From NCBI GenBank assembly GCA_035534575.1, contig DATLRT010000018.1:1-64000 (forward strand): DNA of 64,000 nt, written 5' to 3'. Position 1 is the stretch's first letter; each line of letters opens with the position of its first letter. The notes below the pieces were generated by a model. That model saw only the letters and a list, made by a program, of their open reading frames with translations, searched no databases and was not told the DNA's origin. A program made the position numbers and the translations under genes. Below, piece by piece: positions 40,717-49,526 of the stretch. Source of the stretch: JAGWFU01 sp035534575 (GTDB lineage Archaea > Micrarchaeota > Micrarchaeia > Micrarchaeales > Micrarchaeaceae).

Positions 40717-42585
40717 ATGCTCCACACGGAACCGATGCAGAAGATAAGGATACTTTCCCTCGAGTCGAAGAAGTACTCAGTGGTGAAGGAGCTGCAAATG
40801 CTGGGAACCATAGACATCAGCAAGGGCTCCCTGGAGATAAACGACGACAGCACATCCGAGCTGCTGCCAAGGATTTCAGACATGCTCGTGAAGTTCAACA
40901 GCGTTCTCTCGGTGCTGAAGGCACCAAAGACTAAGGAGGCGAGGCAGCTCAAGCACCTCGACGTGGAGGAGCTGCTAAAGAGGTGCGAGGGCTTCAACGC
41001 GGCCAACGAGGCGTTCACTCTGTCGGGACAGAAGAAGAGCCTTAGCGACAGGATAAGGAACATAGACGACACGCTCGAGATAGCGGAGATGTTCAGCGGC
41101 ACCGGGATTGACTTCGGAAAGCTGCACAGCGGCGTGCTCGATTTCAAGGCAATAAAGATAGAGAGGAAGTATTCAAAGAGGTTCAAGGGGCTGCTCAAGG
41201 ACACGAAGGTCAGATACGAATTGATAGCAAAAGAGCTCAAGGACAAGGAGTGGCTCTTCTTCATCGCCTATCCGAAGCAGAGGTCGCAGGTGATCGAAGC
41301 CGCGGTGAAGGCGGTCAAGCACATAGAGATAAACCTCGCGGGAGGCAAGCTCGACTCAACGCCGTCGGAGATGAGGGCCAGGCTCGACAAGGAGAAGGAG
41401 GAGATAAGGGCCACTATGAAGGGCATCGACGCCAAGATAGCCGAGGTCAGCGCGAACAACTACTTTGAGGTCGCAGCCCTGACGGAGATGCTGGAGATAG
41501 AGTTCGAGAGGGCCAGCATCAGCTCCAAGTTCAAGAGGACGCAGCGCGTCTTCGTGGTGGACGGATGGATACCGAAGAAGAAGCTGGGCGAGATCAAGGC
41601 GGCGGTGGCGAAGTGCACCGAGAACATGTACCAGTTCGACGAGATAAAGACCAAGGAGCTCGCGCCCACGTACACGGAGAGGCCGAAGATCCTCAGCCCG
41701 TTCGGATTCATACTCAACTTCTACTCCGTGCCAAGGAGCGACGAGATAGACCCCACCTGGATATTCATCGTATCGTTCATAATATTCTACGGAATGATGG
41801 TCAGCGACGTAGGCTACGGGCTGATATCGCTGCTCATAGCTATGCTGATAGCGAGGAAGACCGACCCTGACGGGCTGATGCACAACGTGGCCAAGATATG
41901 GCAGATATCCTCGATATCGATAATATTCTTCGGCGTGATCTCGAACCAGTACCTCGGGTTCTCGATACCGTTCCTCAACGCGCTCAAGATATTCGACTGG
42001 ACCAAGGACACGGTCAACATAATACTGATAACCGCGTTCATAGGCATCGCCCAGGTGGTGCTCGGACAGATGTTCAGCTTCATCAACAAGATGAGGCACC
42101 ACGAGACCAAGCTTGCAATCAGCAAGATAACCGCCATAATAGCCATACTTTCGGGAGTTGTGGCGATAGGCGGCCTGCTCTTCCACGCGTTCGGCAACAC
42201 GCTCTCGACCGCGGCCGCGATAGTGAGCATCATCACATTCGTGACGACCGGTGCGCTGAGCGGCATAGAGGCCAGCGAGCTCACCAACCTGATAACCCAC
42301 CCGCTCAGCTACACCAGGATACTGGGCTTCGGGCTTGCCAGCGTGATAATCGCCTACCTGATAGACAACGCATTCACGCCGACGATGGCGCACGGGATAC
42401 TGGTATTTATAGCTTTCTTGGTAATTTTCATCATATTGCACCTCCTCAACATGCTGCTTGGCATATTCGAGGGCATAATACAGAGCATAAGGCTCAACTT
42501 CGTGGAGTTTTTCTCCAAGTTTTACACGGGCAACGGCATAAGGTTCAGGCCGTATTACTTCAGGAGGCGTTACACTAAAGACTAA
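40717..42585 (+). CDS. atpI: A/V-type ATPase subunit I (a)
   Basis: Membrane subunit of 622 residues that guides ions between the c-ring and the membrane half-channels. The N-terminal cytoplasmic half (1-340) is stalk-binding and partly coiled coil. The C-terminal half has 7-8 helices, including GMMVSDVGYGLISLLIAML and the conserved arginine helix region LITHPLSYTRILGFGLASVIIAYLI. I start at ATG 40717 after GGTG (40704-40707); GTG 40705 is also in frame and overlaps atpH. Confidence 0.94.
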   Translation: MLHTEPMQKIRILSLESKKYSVVKELQMLGTIDISKGSLEINDDSTSELLPRISDMLVKFNSVLSVLKAPKTKEARQLKHLDVEELLKRCEGFNAANEAFTLSGQKKSLSDRIRNIDDTLEIAEMFSGTGIDFGKLHSGVLDFKAIKIERKYSKRFKGLLKDTKVRYELIAKELKDKEWLFFIAYPKQRSQVIEAAVKAVKHIEINLAGGKLDSTPSEMRARLDKEKEEIRATMKGIDAKIAEVSANNYFEVAALTEMLEIEFERASISSKFKRTQRVFVVDGWIPKKKLGEIKAAVAKCTENMYQFDEIKTKELAPTYTERPKILSPFGFILNFYSVPRSDEIDPTWIFIVSFIIFYGMMVSDVGYGLISLLIAMLIARKTDPDGLMHNVAKIWQISSISIIFFGVISNQYLGFSIPFLNALKIFDWTKDTVNIILITAFIGIAQVVLGQMFSFINKMRHHETKLAISKITAIIAILSGVVAIGGLLFHAFGNTLSTAAAIVSIITFVTTGALSGIEASELTNLITHPLSYTRILGFGLASVIIAYLIDNAFTPTMAHGILVFIAFLVIFIILHLLNMLLGIFEGIIQSIRLNFVEFFSKFYTGNGIRFRPYYFRRRYTKD

Positions 42586-42602
42586 GATACAACGTGATAA
42601 AA

Positions 42603-42839
42603 ATGGCAATAGGACTTGAGACTGCAATTGCAAGCATTGGAGCCGGAGTAGCGATACTAGGAGGCGCTGTTGGAACGGGTATAGCCCAGTCGGGCATCGG
42701 AAGCGCGGGCATAGGCCTGATAGCCGAGAAGCCGGAGCAGCTGGGAATGGCCCTGCTGTTCCTTGTGCTGCCTGAGACGCTGCTGATATTCGGCTTCGTC
42801 GTGGCTATACTGATAATGCTGAGCGCCGGAATCGTCTGA
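42603..42839 (+). CDS. atpK: A/V-type ATPase subunit K (c, proteolipid)
   Basis: Two-helix proteolipid of 78 residues forming the rotor ring. Helix 1 is glycine-rich (GAGVAILGGAVGTGIAQSGIG). Helix 2 carries the ion-binding Glu in LVLPETLLIFGFVVAIL. A single hairpin with 2 helices per subunit gives a c-ring like that of typical archaea rather than the duplicated eukaryotic form. I place the start at ATG 42603 after GTGA. Confidence 0.95.
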   Translation: MAIGLETAIASIGAGVAILGGAVGTGIAQSGIGSAGIGLIAEKPEQLGMALLFLVLPETLLIFGFVVAILIMLSAGIV

Positions 42840-42854
42840 CCAAGGGTAAGGATC

Positions 42855-43535
42855 ATGCCTTTGGAAGATATAAAGCGCGACATAGAGGAGAACGCAAGGA
42901 AGGAGGCCAGGCGCATACACGAGGAGAGCAGGAAGGAGTGCGAGCTGGTGCTCTCCGACGCCAAGGCCAAGGTAAGCGCGATAATAGACGAGAGCCAGAG
43001 AAGCATGAAGGCGGAGCTGGAGCTCCTCAACAGGGAGTACGCCTCGAGCATTGAGCTCGGTAGGAAGAGCGCGGTCCTGTCGGCGATGGAGGAGGCGCTT
43101 GAGGCCGAGATGCGCTCGATGAGGAGGGAGCTTGCCAAGAAGGCGAGGGCTAGCCCCGCTTACGAGAAGCTGTTCAAGGACGCCATGAAGGCGGGAAGGC
43201 AGATGGCGGGCGGCGATGATTTCATAGTCGCAACGTCGAAGAAGGACGTGCCGCTCCTCGGCAAGACATCCGCAAAGGTGGAGGCCAGGGATATGGAGGG
43301 CGGGCTTATGGTCTACTCAAGGGACAGGAGCATGAGCATCGACGCAACTCTTGACAAGCTGATCGAGTCAAAGCAGGAGGAGATAAGGAACGAGATAAAC
43401 TCCAGGCTGTTCTCCGGCTCTGCGAAGAAGGCTGCAAAGGCAGTGAAGGGAAAGAGGGCAAAGGCGCCTGCCGCGAAGAAGGCGAAAAAATCAGCGGCGC
43501 CGAAGAAGAAGGCAGTGAAGAAGAGGAAGAAGTGA
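42855..43535 (+). CDS. atpE: A/V-type ATPase subunit E with a Lys/Ala-rich tail
   Basis: Peripheral stalk subunit of 226 residues: N-terminal coiled coil (1-90) followed by a globular domain (GRQMAGGDDFIVATSKKDVPLL, and so on to about 185). It then has an unusual C-terminal extension of about 40 residues, almost only Lys and Ala with some Pro and Arg (KKAAKAVKGKRAKAPAAKKA). That resembles a histone H1-like tail. Such an extension is not part of usual subunit E. It may bind acidic surfaces or nucleic acid. The next gene starts 4 nt after the stop. Confidence 0.88.
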   Translation: MPLEDIKRDIEENARKEARRIHEESRKECELVLSDAKAKVSAIIDESQRSMKAELELLNREYASSIELGRKSAVLSAMEEALEAEMRSMRRELAKKARASPAYEKLFKDAMKAGRQMAGGDDFIVATSKKDVPLLGKTSAKVEARDMEGGLMVYSRDRSMSIDATLDKLIESKQEEIRNEINSRLFSGSAKKAAKAVKGKRAKAPAAKKAKKSAAPKKKAVKKRKK

Positions 43536-43539
43536 GTAT

Positions 43540-44610
43540 ATGACGCTAGTCGGTTATGGTGCTGCAAGGCTCTATGGGTACTCCAACGCCAGGGTAAAGG
43601 CTATGGAGTCCAAGATGCTCACCAAGGAGTTCCTCAGGGACATCTACAAGACCGACGACATCAAGGTAATACTCGCGAAGCTACTGCAGACGGACTACAA
43701 GCCCTACATAGAGGAGTTCGGCGACATCAACGAGAGGGAGGAGCTGCTGGACTTCGCGCTCAGGAGGAGCCTGGCCAAGACAGCGGAGAAGGTCATCGCG
43801 ATCACGCCGAAGGAGCAGAGGGACATAATCATAAGGATAGTGAGCAAGTGGGACCTTTACAACATCAAGCTCGTGCTGAGCGCAAAGGCGAACGGAAAGA
43901 GCTTCGAGAGCATATCGAAGTACATAGTCAGCAGCGAGAACGTGAGCGCGAGGGTGATAAAGGAGGCAATGGGGGAGGCCAACATCGAGTACGCGGTGGG
44001 CAAGCTGGTGCTCAGCACGCCGTACAGACAGATACTCGACATAGCGCTCGACACCTACAGGAAGACGGGAAACATAACGCTCGTCAACGCCGAGATAGAC
44101 AAGACCTTCTTCAGCCTGCTCGGGGAGGCGATATACCGGCTGAGCAAGCTGAGCTACGAGTCCGCGATGGTCGTGAAGCTCGACATAGAGATGAGGAACG
44201 TGCGCACGCTGCTGAGAGCCAAGAAGTACAACATCAAGGGCTCGGAGGTTAGGGACCTGCTGATACCGAACGGGATAACCAACGTTGACACGCTGATATC
44301 CAACTTCGACGGCGCGAAGGACATGAGGGACCTTGTCGCGAGCGTGAAGAGCTTCGACCTGAAGGACGCGCTCACCTCATACGAGGCCAACAAGTACAAG
44401 CAGATGCTCATATTCGAGATATCGATGAGGAACAGGATATTCGAGAAGGTAATATCCACGCTGAAGCACAGCGTCCTCTCTTTCGGGACGATAGTCGCAT
44501 ACTTCTACCTGAAGGAGATTGAGATATTCGCGCTCAGGGTAATAATAAAGGGAAAGATGTACGGGCTCGAGGAGAGCGAGATAAACGAGATGATAAGATG
44601 GGCAATGTAG
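43540..44610 (+). CDS. atpC: A/V-type ATPase subunit C (d)
   Basis: Subunit of 356 residues that couples the central stalk to the c-ring. It is all-helical and belongs to the V-type d/C family: GYGAARLYGYSNARVKAMESKMLTKEFLRDI, KWDLYNIKLVLSAKANG, EMRNVRTLLRAKKYNI, and the end of repeats EIEIFALRVIIKGKMYGLEESEI. GTGAGTAT precedes the ATG. It overlaps atpF by 13 nt. Confidence 0.94.
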   Translation: MTLVGYGAARLYGYSNARVKAMESKMLTKEFLRDIYKTDDIKVILAKLLQTDYKPYIEEFGDINEREELLDFALRRSLAKTAEKVIAITPKEQRDIIIRIVSKWDLYNIKLVLSAKANGKSFESISKYIVSSENVSARVIKEAMGEANIEYAVGKLVLSTPYRQILDIALDTYRKTGNITLVNAEIDKTFFSLLGEAIYRLSKLSYESAMVVKLDIEMRNVRTLLRAKKYNIKGSEVRDLLIPNGITNVDTLISNFDGAKDMRDLVASVKSFDLKDALTSYEANKYKQMLIFEISMRNRIFEKVISTLKHSVLSFGTIVAYFYLKEIEIFALRVIIKGKMYGLEESEINEMIRWAM

Positions 44611-44942
44611 CTGCAAAGGAGTTCAAGCTCGCGGTCATAGGGGACCAGATGCTGAGCATGGGGCTTGGAGTCAGCGGCATAAAGCACATCTACAACGCAC
44701 AGACCACTGATGATGTGGAGGCAGCGGTGAGGGACGTCATCGCGAAGGGTGACATAGGGATGGTGATAATGAACGAGCGCAACATGAAGATGGTGAAGGA
44801 CAGGAAGCTGCTCGCGATTATGGACACCAGCATATCACCCCTCTTCATAGGAATACCATCGTACAACCAGCAGGACCTGGAATCTGACACGCTTAGGAGG
44901 CTCATAATCAGGGCCATAGGAATAGACATAGCAAAGAGATGA
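44598..44942 (+). CDS. atpF: A/V-type ATPase subunit F
   Basis: Small central-stalk subunit of 114 residues with the Rossmann-like fold of the family: FKLAVIGDQMLSMGLGVSGIK, DVEAAVRDVIAKGDIGMVIMNE, and SPLFIGIPSYNQ. Translation is probably coupled to atpC because the genes overlap by 13 nt. It is followed directly by atpA. Confidence 0.92.
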   Translation: MGNVAAKEFKLAVIGDQMLSMGLGVSGIKHIYNAQTTDDVEAAVRDVIAKGDIGMVIMNERNMKMVKDRKLLAIMDTSISPLFIGIPSYNQQDLESDTLRRLIIRAIGIDIAKR

Positions 44943-44946
44943 TATC

Positions 44947-46698
44947 ATGGGAATTATAGTAAAAATTTCAGGACCCTTGGTCATAGCGGATGACATGAAG
45001 GGAAGCAACATGTACGATGTTGTGAAGGTTGGAACGCTGGGGCTCATCGGAGAGATAATACAGCTCAAGGAGTCGTCGGCAATCATACAGGTCTACGAGG
45101 ACACGAGCGGAATGAGGCCTGGAGAGCCGGTAGAGACCACAAGCCTGCCGCTGTCCGTGGAGCTGGGGCCTGGCATACTCACCAAGATTTACGACGGAGT
45201 GCAGAGACCGCTTGACGTGATAAGGCAGAAGAGCGGAGTGTACATCAAGAGGGGAATAAACGTGGCCTCGGTCGACAGGAGCAAGAAGTGGAAGTTCTTC
45301 CCCGACAAGGCGATCAAGAAGGGAAGCCACGTGAGCGAGGGAACCATACTCGGCCACGTTGACGAGACGCCGCTGATAAAGCACTACATAATGGTGCCGG
45401 CCGGAATCGAAGGCAAGATAGAGACGATTAAGAGTGGAAGCTTCACGGTTGAGGAGACTATCGCGACGGTCAGCACGGGAAAGAAGGTCGAGAAGGTGAC
45501 TATGCTCCAGAAGAGAGGAGTCAGGAGCCCTGCACGGTACAAGAGCAGGATGCCATCGGACTCGCCGCTGGTCACAGGAACGAGGGTCATCGACATGTTC
45601 TTCCCTGTGGCAAAGGGAGGTGCTGCGGCAATTCCGGGGCCGTTCGGGTCGGGAAAGACTGTCACACAGCATAGCCTTGCCAAGTACTCGGACAGCAACA
45701 TCGTGATTTACGTAGGATGCGGAGAGAGGGGAAACGAGATGACTGAGGTGCTCAGCGAGTTCCCTGAGCTCAAGGATCCGCAGACGGGCAGGCCGCTTAT
45801 GGAACGAACAGTCCTGATAGCGAACACGAGCAACATGCCGGTTGCAGCAAGAGAGGCCAGCATATACACGGGAATAACGATTGCGGAATACTTCAGGGAC
45901 ATGGGATACGATGTCGCGCTCATGGCAGACTCCACATCGAGGTGGGCCGAGGCCATGAGGGAGATATCCACAAGGCTGGAAGAGATGCCGGGAGAAGAAG
46001 GATACCCCGCTTATCTGGCAAAGAGGCTCGCAGAGTTCTACGAGCGTGCGGGAAGAGTCAACGCGCTGAGCGGCAACGTCGGATCGGTTACGCTTGTAGG
46101 CGCGGTCTCGCCGCCGGGAGGAGACATATCGGAACCTGTCTCACAGGGAACGTTGAGAGTCGTGAAGACATTCTGGGCGCTTGACGCGTCGCTAGCTAAC
46201 TCAAGGCACTTCCCCTCGATAAACTGGCTGCAGAGCTATTCGCTGTACATACCACAGCTCGGCAAGTGGTACCAGACCAACATGGGAGAGAGCTTCGCCA
46301 AGCAGAGAGATGAAGCGATGCAGATACTCCAGAGGGAGGCGGAGCTGAAGGACATAGTCCAGCTTGTGGGTGCAGACGCGCTTCCGGAGACCGAGAGGCT
46401 CACGCTTGAGATAGGAAGGATGATAAGGGAAGACTTCCTCAGGCAGAACGCGTTCGACGAGATAGACGCGTCCACCAGCCTCAAGAAGCAGGAGATGATG
46501 CTTGACGCGATACTTCACTTCAGGGACATGGCCGCAAGGGCGCTTGACGCGCAGGTAACCATAGACAAGGTCGTAGCGGTGAAGGCCAGGGCAAGGATAG
46601 CCAGGATGAAGGAGCAGAAGGAGGAGAACGCGAAGAAGGAGATAGACTCCATAAGGGGCGAGATGGACAAGGAGTTCGCCGAGCTCATGAAGGGATAA
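44947..46698 (+). CDS. atpA: A/V-type ATPase catalytic subunit A
   Basis: Catalytic subunit of 583 residues. Walker A is GPFGSGKTVT (near 231-240), Walker B is in DVALMADSTSRWAEAMREIS, and the non-homologous region typical of A-subunits spans about 110-200. It hydrolyses or makes ATP at the head of the enzyme. The start ATG 44953 has GATATC ahead of it; the track start 44947 is the nearest in-frame ATG. No inteins are present. It lies between atpF and atpB as expected. Confidence 0.96.
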   Translation: MGIIVKISGPLVIADDMKGSNMYDVVKVGTLGLIGEIIQLKESSAIIQVYEDTSGMRPGEPVETTSLPLSVELGPGILTKIYDGVQRPLDVIRQKSGVYIKRGINVASVDRSKKWKFFPDKAIKKGSHVSEGTILGHVDETPLIKHYIMVPAGIEGKIETIKSGSFTVEETIATVSTGKKVEKVTMLQKRGVRSPARYKSRMPSDSPLVTGTRVIDMFFPVAKGGAAAIPGPFGSGKTVTQHSLAKYSDSNIVIYVGCGERGNEMTEVLSEFPELKDPQTGRPLMERTVLIANTSNMPVAAREASIYTGITIAEYFRDMGYDVALMADSTSRWAEAMREISTRLEEMPGEEGYPAYLAKRLAEFYERAGRVNALSGNVGSVTLVGAVSPPGGDISEPVSQGTLRVVKTFWALDASLANSRHFPSINWLQSYSLYIPQLGKWYQTNMGESFAKQRDEAMQILQREAELKDIVQLVGADALPETERLTLEIGRMIREDFLRQNAFDEIDASTSLKKQEMMLDAILHFRDMAARALDAQVTIDKVVAVKARARIARMKEQKEENAKKEIDSIRGEMDKEFAELMKG

Positions 46699-46713
46699 GG
46701 GATAGGTGATATT

Positions 46714-48105
46714 GTGAACATGAAATTCGAGAAGGAATACAAGACAATCAAGAGCGTTGCCGGCCCGCTGCTGGTAGTTGACAAGGTAAGGGACGCTGCG
46801 TACAACGAGGTGGTGAGGATAAACCTGCCCAACGGCGAGACGAAGCTGGGGCAGGTGCTCGAGACCACGAACCAGTTCGCTGTGGTGCAGATATTCGGAC
46901 AGACGAGCGGAATAAACCTGAGCGACACATCTGTCAGCTTCCTGGGAGACACTTTCAGGATAGGCGTGTCAGACGAGATGTTGGGGAGGGTGTTTGACGG
47001 GCAGGGAAGGCCGATAGACATCAAGGCAGGGATAACCGCAAAGGAGAAGGTGGACATAAACGGCGAGCCGCTCAACCCGGTATCAAGGTCTATGCCGAAG
47101 GACTTCATAGAGACGGGAATCTCAACGATTGACGGCCTGATTACGTTGGTAAGGGGACAGAAGCTCCCGATATTCTCAGGCTCGGGACTGACGCACAACG
47201 AGTTGGCGGCGCAGATAACGAGGCAGGCGAAGGTGAAGAACAGCACTGAGGACTTCGCAGTGGTATTCGCGGGAATCGGGATAACGCACGACGACGCAGA
47301 GTTCTTCATAAGGGACTTCGAGAAGACTGGCGCGCTCAAGAGGACTGTCGCATTTATCAACATGGCAGACGACCCGAGCATAGAAAGGATTCTCACCCCG
47401 AGGCTTGCGCTCACGACAGCGGAGTACCTCGCGTACGAGAGGGACATGCACGTTCTGGTCATAATGACCGACATGACCAACTACTGCGAGGCACTGAGGG
47501 AGCTTGCAAGCGCGAGGGAGGAGGTTCCGGGAAGGAGAGGATATCCGGGTTACATGTACACGGACCTTGCCAGCCTTTACGAGAGGGCGGGAATAGTCGT
47601 GGGCAAGAAGGGAAGCATAACCCAGCTCGATATCCTGACGATGCCGAGCGACGACGTGACGCACCCGATACCGGACCTGACAGGTTACATTACTGAGGGA
47701 CAGATATACCTCAACAGGGAGCTGGCGAACAAGGCCATCTACCCGTCGGTCGACCCGCTTGGCTCGCTCTCGAGGCTTATGAACAACGGAATAGGCAACG
47801 GCAAGACAAGGGAGGACCACAGGGGAGTGGCGGACCAGCTCTACGGCTTCTACGCTAAGGCGAAGGAGGCAAAGAGCCTCAGCTCCATAGTCGGAATAGA
47901 GGCTCTGAGCGACATAGAGAAGAAGTACCTCAAGTTCGGTGACAACTTCGAGAAGAAGTTCATACAGCAGGGAAGGTACGAGGACAGGAGCATAGAGAGG
48001 ACCTTGGAGATAGGTTGGGACCTGCTCTCAGACTTCGACCAGAACGACCTCACTAGGATAAAGACCGATTACATAGGCAAGTACTACGGCAAGAGCAAGA
48101 AGTGA
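46714..48105 (+). CDS. atpB: A/V-type ATPase regulatory subunit B
   Basis: Non-catalytic subunit of 463 residues of the ATPase head. Family marks are FSGSGLTHNELAAQI, VVFAGIGITHDDAEFFI, MTNYCEALRELASAREEVPGRRGYPGYMYTDLASLYERAG and TITPDLTGYITEGQI-type block. GTG 46714, preceded by GGTGA with 4 nt spacing, or ATG 46720 may be the start. Its TGA stop is followed in frame by the atpD coding region. Confidence 0.96.
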   Translation: MNMKFEKEYKTIKSVAGPLLVVDKVRDAAYNEVVRINLPNGETKLGQVLETTNQFAVVQIFGQTSGINLSDTSVSFLGDTFRIGVSDEMLGRVFDGQGRPIDIKAGITAKEKVDINGEPLNPVSRSMPKDFIETGISTIDGLITLVRGQKLPIFSGSGLTHNELAAQITRQAKVKNSTEDFAVVFAGIGITHDDAEFFIRDFEKTGALKRTVAFINMADDPSIERILTPRLALTTAEYLAYERDMHVLVIMTDMTNYCEALRELASAREEVPGRRGYPGYMYTDLASLYERAGIVVGKKGSITQLDILTMPSDDVTHPIPDLTGYITEGQIYLNRELANKAIYPSVDPLGSLSRLMNNGIGNGKTREDHRGVADQLYGFYAKAKEAKSLSSIVGIEALSDIEKKYLKFGDNFEKKFIQQGRYEDRSIERTLEIGWDLLSDFDQNDLTRIKTDYIGKYYGKSKK

Positions 48106-48114
48106 AGTGATACC

Positions 48115-48744
48115 ACGGCAGTCAGCCCAACAAGGATAAACCTGATCAACACCAGGAAGAGCGTGAAGATCGCACAGAGAGGGTACTCCCTGCTCAAGAG
48201 GAAGAGGGAGGTCCTTGTGATGGAGTTCCTGAAGCTGCTCAAGGAGTCGACGAACGACAGGAACTACCTCAACGAGATGCTGCAGAGGGCGTACAAGAAC
48301 CTGGCGGTGGCCTCGGCTTACGCGGGAGACTTCGAGCTGGAGCAGGTGGCAAACTACGCTAAGGAGCCGAACCCGGTAGTCATAGCACAGAAGAACATCA
48401 TGGGAGTCAAGATACCGGAGATTGAGAGGAGCAAGGAGGAGATTGGCATCTTGGAGAGGGGTTACGGATTGCTCTCGACAAGCACTGCAATCGATGACGT
48501 TGCGGAGTCTTTCAACGACGTGCTCAACACGGTGGTGGACGTGGCGAAGAGAGAACAGGGTATAAAGAGGCTGGTCATCGAGATCGACAAGGTCAAGAGG
48601 AGGGTCAACGCCCTGGAGTACATAGTGGTTCCGAACCTCAACAAGAGAAAGAAGTACATCGCGATGAGGCTGGAGGAGATAGACAGGGATATGTTCTCAG
48701 GGCTCAAGCACGTAAAGAAGAAGCTGGAGAGCAGGAAGGATTGA
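48115..48744 (+). CDS. atpD: A/V-type ATPase subunit D, apparent ACG start codon
   Basis: Central rotor subunit of 209 residues. The family N-terminus is SPTRINLINTRKSVKIAQRGYSLLKRKREVL, and the conserved SPTR block lies upstream of the first ATG or GTG in frame (GTG 48163). The codons just after the atpB stop are AGT GAT ACC ACG GCA GTC AGC CCA ACA AGG. No ATG, GTG or TTG is available, and the GTGA-TACC spacing matches the ribosome-binding sites before atpK, atpB and atpC. ACG at 48115 therefore appears to be the start. The C-terminal coiled coil ends KHVKKKLESRKD. Confidence 0.9.
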   Translation, partial: TAVSPTRINLINTRKSVKIAQRGYSLLKRKREVLVMEFLKLLKESTNDRNYLNEMLQRAYKNLAVASAYAGDFELEQVANYAKEPNPVVIAQKNIMGVKIPEIERSKEEIGILERGYGLLSTSTAIDDVAESFNDVLNTVVDVAKREQGIKRLVIEIDKVKRRVNALEYIVVPNLNKRKKYIAMRLEEIDRDMFSGLKHVKKKLESRKD

Positions 48745-48816
48745 GATCCACGTCAATTGCGAAAGCCTTACAACTGTTTTTAAGCTGATAATCACTAGCC
48801 TTAGTGGGTGTGATGC

Positions 48817-49188
48817 ATGGTAACTATCAGTGCAGAGACTGAAAGGGGAGCAAAGGTTGCTGAGCCTCCTAAGCATCTGATAAGAAGGGAGTTTAGACCC
48901 ATGCAGATCACGATAAAGATGGGAAACCACGGTAGCTGCTACAAGGAGAACCATGCCGACTGCGGGATGGATCACATATTGGGTGACAAACTAAGGAAAG
49001 TCTGGACTGACATGAACATATCACCAGTTATAATCACAGACAAGAACATCGTTACATTCAATATGTCGTTCAAGGGCAGGGAGACCAACAAGAATGAAGT
49101 TGATTTTAGGCTCTCCGATTTCTTCAGACATCATACGATAATGACTATGGAGTCAATGAAGATAAAGAGGGCTAAGGATGGAGTATAG
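48817..49188 (+). CDS. Small hypothetical protein with a Cys/His cluster
   Basis: Protein of 123 residues. The centre contains GNHGSCYKENHADCGMDHI, with two Cys and three His that could bind a metal. The rest is alpha/beta (ITIKMGNHG, ISPVIITDKNIVTFNMSFKG). A TATA-like TTTTTAAGC (about 48776-48784) and GGTGTGA before the ATG support the start. It lies downstream of the ATPase operon under its own promoter. No family is recognised. Confidence 0.65.
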   Translation: MVTISAETERGAKVAEPPKHLIRREFRPMQITIKMGNHGSCYKENHADCGMDHILGDKLRKVWTDMNISPVIITDKNIVTFNMSFKGRETNKNEVDFRLSDFFRHHTIMTMESMKIKRAKDGV

Positions 49189-49190
49189 CG

Positions 49191-49514
49191 TCAAATCCCA
49201 ATTTCAAACTTCCAATCAACCGGCCAGAGCGTCAGGTTAATCTTGTGCTTGAAACCGCTTTCTTCCTTCCAGGCGCTTAATTCTTTTTTTATGCCATTAA
49301 GCAACTTGTCCACATTTTTTATCTTGCTTGAAGTTATTCTAACGTATACTTCTATTGGTGCGACCCCAACCTTTATCCTTGCGCTATTGGCGTACACAAA
49401 GACGTCGTCTATTTTTGTTAGCTTATGGACAATCTTCTTAGTTGCATTAGAAAGAGCAGTTATCTCCTTGTCGCTTACCTTTTTGTCATCGAATTCGATA
49501 TTTATAGTAGGCAC
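49191..49514 (-). CDS. Tautomerase/MIF-fold-like protein
   Basis: Protein of 107 residues. It begins Met-Pro-Thr-Ile, with Pro at position 2 as in the tautomerase superfamily, and shows two beta-alpha-beta units: INIEFDDKKVSDKEITALSNATKKIVHKLTKI and APIEVYVRITSSKIKNVDKLLNGIKKELSAW. In that superfamily Pro2 is the catalytic base once Met is removed. Sequence similarity is weak, so the assignment rests on fold pattern. GTG 49514 is the start. It is AT-rich and follows the nucleotidyltransferase gene. Confidence 0.5.
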   Translation of the reverse strand: MPTINIEFDDKKVSDKEITALSNATKKIVHKLTKIDDVFVYANSARIKVGVAPIEVYVRITSSKIKNVDKLLNGIKKELSAWKEESGFKHKINLTLWPVDWKFEIGI

Positions 49515-49526
49515 GTTATTATCATC

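Noticed and set aside
48103..48114. TGA read-through making an AtpB-AtpD fusion
   Set aside because: The two are in frame, but a separate ribosome-binding site with normal spacing lies in the gap, and the subunits are separate proteins in all known enzymes; ACG initiation is simpler.
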